Shown piece after piece: positions 14,801 to 15,101 of a stretch of DNA of 15,101 bases. The notes under the pieces are model-generated. The model did not search any database. It saw only the letters and a list, made by a program, of their open reading frames with translations, and was not told where the DNA came from. This DNA comes from JAIRTY01 sp050257395 (lineage in GTDB: Bacteria > Actinomycetota > Actinomycetes > Streptosporangiales > Streptosporangiaceae), in assembly GCA_050257395.1 (NCBI GenBank), contig JBLMWU010000251.1:1-15101 (forward strand), written 5' to 3'. The position numbers were made by a program, and so were the translations under genes. How positions within the stretch are numbered: position 1 is the stretch's first letter; each line of letters begins with the position of its first letter.

Positions 14801-15101
14801 GCCGGACACCACCCGGGCTGCCAGCTGCCAGGCCACCGCGGGGGTGATGAGCTGGAGCGACGGCTCCAGCGCCTCCCGCAGCGCGTGGTCGGTGACCAGC
14901 CTGGCGGCGTAGGCGTGGTAGGTGGACACGACCGGCTCGCCCGGGAACTCCGGGTCCGTGCCGGTGGCGGCCCCGGCCGGGCCGCCCGGGACGCTGCTGC
15001 CCGGGACGCTGCTGCCCGGGACGCCGCCGACCGGCGCGCCGCCGCCCGGGCCGGCGGCCGGCCCGCCGCCCGCCAGCGGGACAGCGAGCCCGGCCCGGTG
15101 C
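11825..15101 (-). CDS. AdnB-like UvrD-type helicase / RecB-type nuclease, N-terminus outside the window
   Basis: A fusion of a superfamily 1A helicase and a PD-(D/E)XK nuclease, as in AdnAB, which resects double-strand breaks for recombination in actinobacteria. About 1091 residues are visible and the frame is open to the window edge. Counting from the GTG at 14929: motif Ib 'STYHAYAARL', motif II DEYQD at about 164-168, motif III 'AVGDPCQSIYGWRGA' near 188-202, motif IV 'LSTSFRN', motif V 'VTLTTVHAAKGLQWPAVV', motif VI 'EERRLAYVAVTRA'. After a Pro/Ala-rich linker comes the nuclease: 'GTAFHRWLEQRF', 'RGRIDAVF' (Asp945), 'DVVDWKTG' (Asp960, Lys962) and 'QLAAY'. The GTG at 14929 is not the start, because Walker A must lie upstream and coding continues in frame. 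It is called AdnB rather than AdnA because it is the last helicase gene of its strand run and shows no Cys cluster in the nuclease part. Confidence 0.9.
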   Translation of the reverse strand, partial: HRAGLAVPLAGGGPAAGPGGGAPVGGVPGSSVPGSSVPGGPAGAATGTDPEFPGEPVVSTYHAYAARLVTDHALREALEPSLQLITPAVAWQLAARVVSGYSGPMDAITWGPQEVTAAVLALAGELAEHLRDPGDVRAAGEWLTAAHQALTGKAPAQVAKILACQRAREQLLPMVTGYTRAKQAREVIDHGDQVALAARIAARHPEVGAAERARYQVVLLDEYQDTSHAQLVLLRALFGGGHPVTAVGDPCQSIYGWRGASAGNLRRFVTDFPDRTGRPAAVRLLSTSFRNTGRVLDAAAAVQEGLRAQAPDVPRLQAPAGRAGRGAAVCALLETAAEEAGWVADQIAALLRLPAGTAPDGGPWPGSGDASIRPADIAVLCRKRAQFPALRAAIEARGIPVEVVGLGGLLAVPEVADVVATLRVLHDPTASGPLARLLTGPRWRIGPRDLVALGRRARELGREHHQGRPGPAAPAADALTQVVDDLTAEPGSLVEALDDPGPPGSYSAAGHARLTALGAELRTLRGHVGRPLPDLAGEVERVLGLDIEVAAQPWRDPAAARADLDAFTDAAASFADGEEEPTLGAFLAYLTAAEAEEFGLESGRPSGADAVTLTTVHAAKGLQWPAVVVPGLAAGPKSQVFPARPRVTTRWTENPRLLPFSLRGDAGDLPALRDLSPEALAAFQDGCAGRDFAEERRLAYVAVTRAAFWVACSGYWWGEGTSPLGPSPFLAEVRAACAAGAGTVAHWTPPPADGEVNPALAEPPSARWPAQPGGDRLAAVREAAAMVTQALAALARRERAQPGAPVPDPGAGPQRPARAARAQPGTPARDAGPVTAGGAAAPPVPPQARPGRPLTAAERARIAAWERDTDLLLAERRELRGDGALAVRLPGRLTVSSLVAMAADPDALARQIRRPMPRPPAPQARRGTAFHRWLEQRFGQQRLIDPADLLGAADDPADDPDAADLAVLRERFEAGEWADRWPLEVEVPFETLVAGWPVRGRIDAVFGDAPEGGYDVVDWKTGSPPATPEEQQSAAVQLAAYRLAWSRLAGVPAAQVRAAFYYVRHNLTLRPADLPGEEGLAGLIEDIPART
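14985..15024. repeat. 15-bp tandem repeat inside the helicase gene
   Basis: The unit CCCGGGACGCTGCTG occurs at 14985-14999 and 15000-15014, with a third partial copy at 15015-15024. Being a multiple of three, it keeps the frame and encodes a VPGSS repeat on the minus strand. It lies in a Gly/Pro/Ala-rich segment (about 14942-15072) just before helicase motif Ib. Confidence 0.85.

Noticed and set aside
14927..14929. GTG as the start of the helicase gene
   Set aside because: It lies inside motif Ib, no ribosome site precedes it, and coding continues in frame to the window edge. Walker A must be further upstream.
1..15101. CRISPR array, tRNA, rRNA, insertion sequence, integrase or prophage
   Set aside because: No spaced direct repeats, cloverleaf, transposase or integrase motifs were found on either strand. 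The only tandem repeat is the coding one at 14985-15024.

Overview
The window is about 15.1 kb of very GC-rich DNA with G/C-rich third codon positions, strong GGAGG-type ribosome sites and GTG starts. The gene set (an actinobacterial-type NudC, an F420-type luciferase-like oxidoreductase, an MTH1187 protein, DinB/TIGR03086 and an AdnB-like helicase-nuclease) points to a high-GC actinomycete. I see no rRNA, tRNA, CRISPR array, insertion sequence, integrase or phage gene.

Left part (1-3842). A luciferase-like flavin/F420 oxidoreductase (+, 61-1020) converges on nudC (-, 1054-2040). nudC overlaps by 4 bp the end of an M20 dipeptidase gene (-, 2037-3416), so these two form a translationally coupled pair. 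Upstream, on the same strand, lies a small ABM-fold monooxygenase gene (3513-3842).

Central part (3843-9604). This is a run of small-molecule enzyme genes and one-component regulators. A SAM methyltransferase (-, 3999-4838) is divergent from an HxlR regulator (+, from 4964), with a perfect 17-bp palindrome between them. A VOC/DinB gene pair (-, 5660-6618, 4-bp overlap) is divergent from a second HxlR regulator (+, 6744-7394). An MTH1187 thiamine-binding-type protein (+, 7473-7769) and a secreted lipoprotein (+, 7896-8576) follow. A second methyltransferase (-, 8608-9408) has a tandem palindromic operator in front of it. The first HxlR frame has no stop codon near its expected end and runs on antisense through the VOC and DinB genes.

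Right part (9605-15101). A YtrA-type GntR repressor, an ABC ATPase and a six-helix permease form a tight minus-strand operon (11588 to 9605), with both junctions being ATGA overlaps. Beyond an intergenic stretch containing three hairpins lies the large 3' part of an AdnB-like UvrD helicase/RecB nuclease gene (-, 11825 to beyond 15101). Its N-terminus, including Walker A, is outside the window.

Reading of the whole: nudC, the M20 peptidase and the AdnB-like gene all run on the minus strand and resemble a housekeeping neighbourhood that I recall from other actinomycetes. The genes between about 3.5 and 11.6 kb look like an accessory block of regulators paired with detoxification or modification enzymes placed inside it. 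That is inference from gene content; no insertion scar was found.
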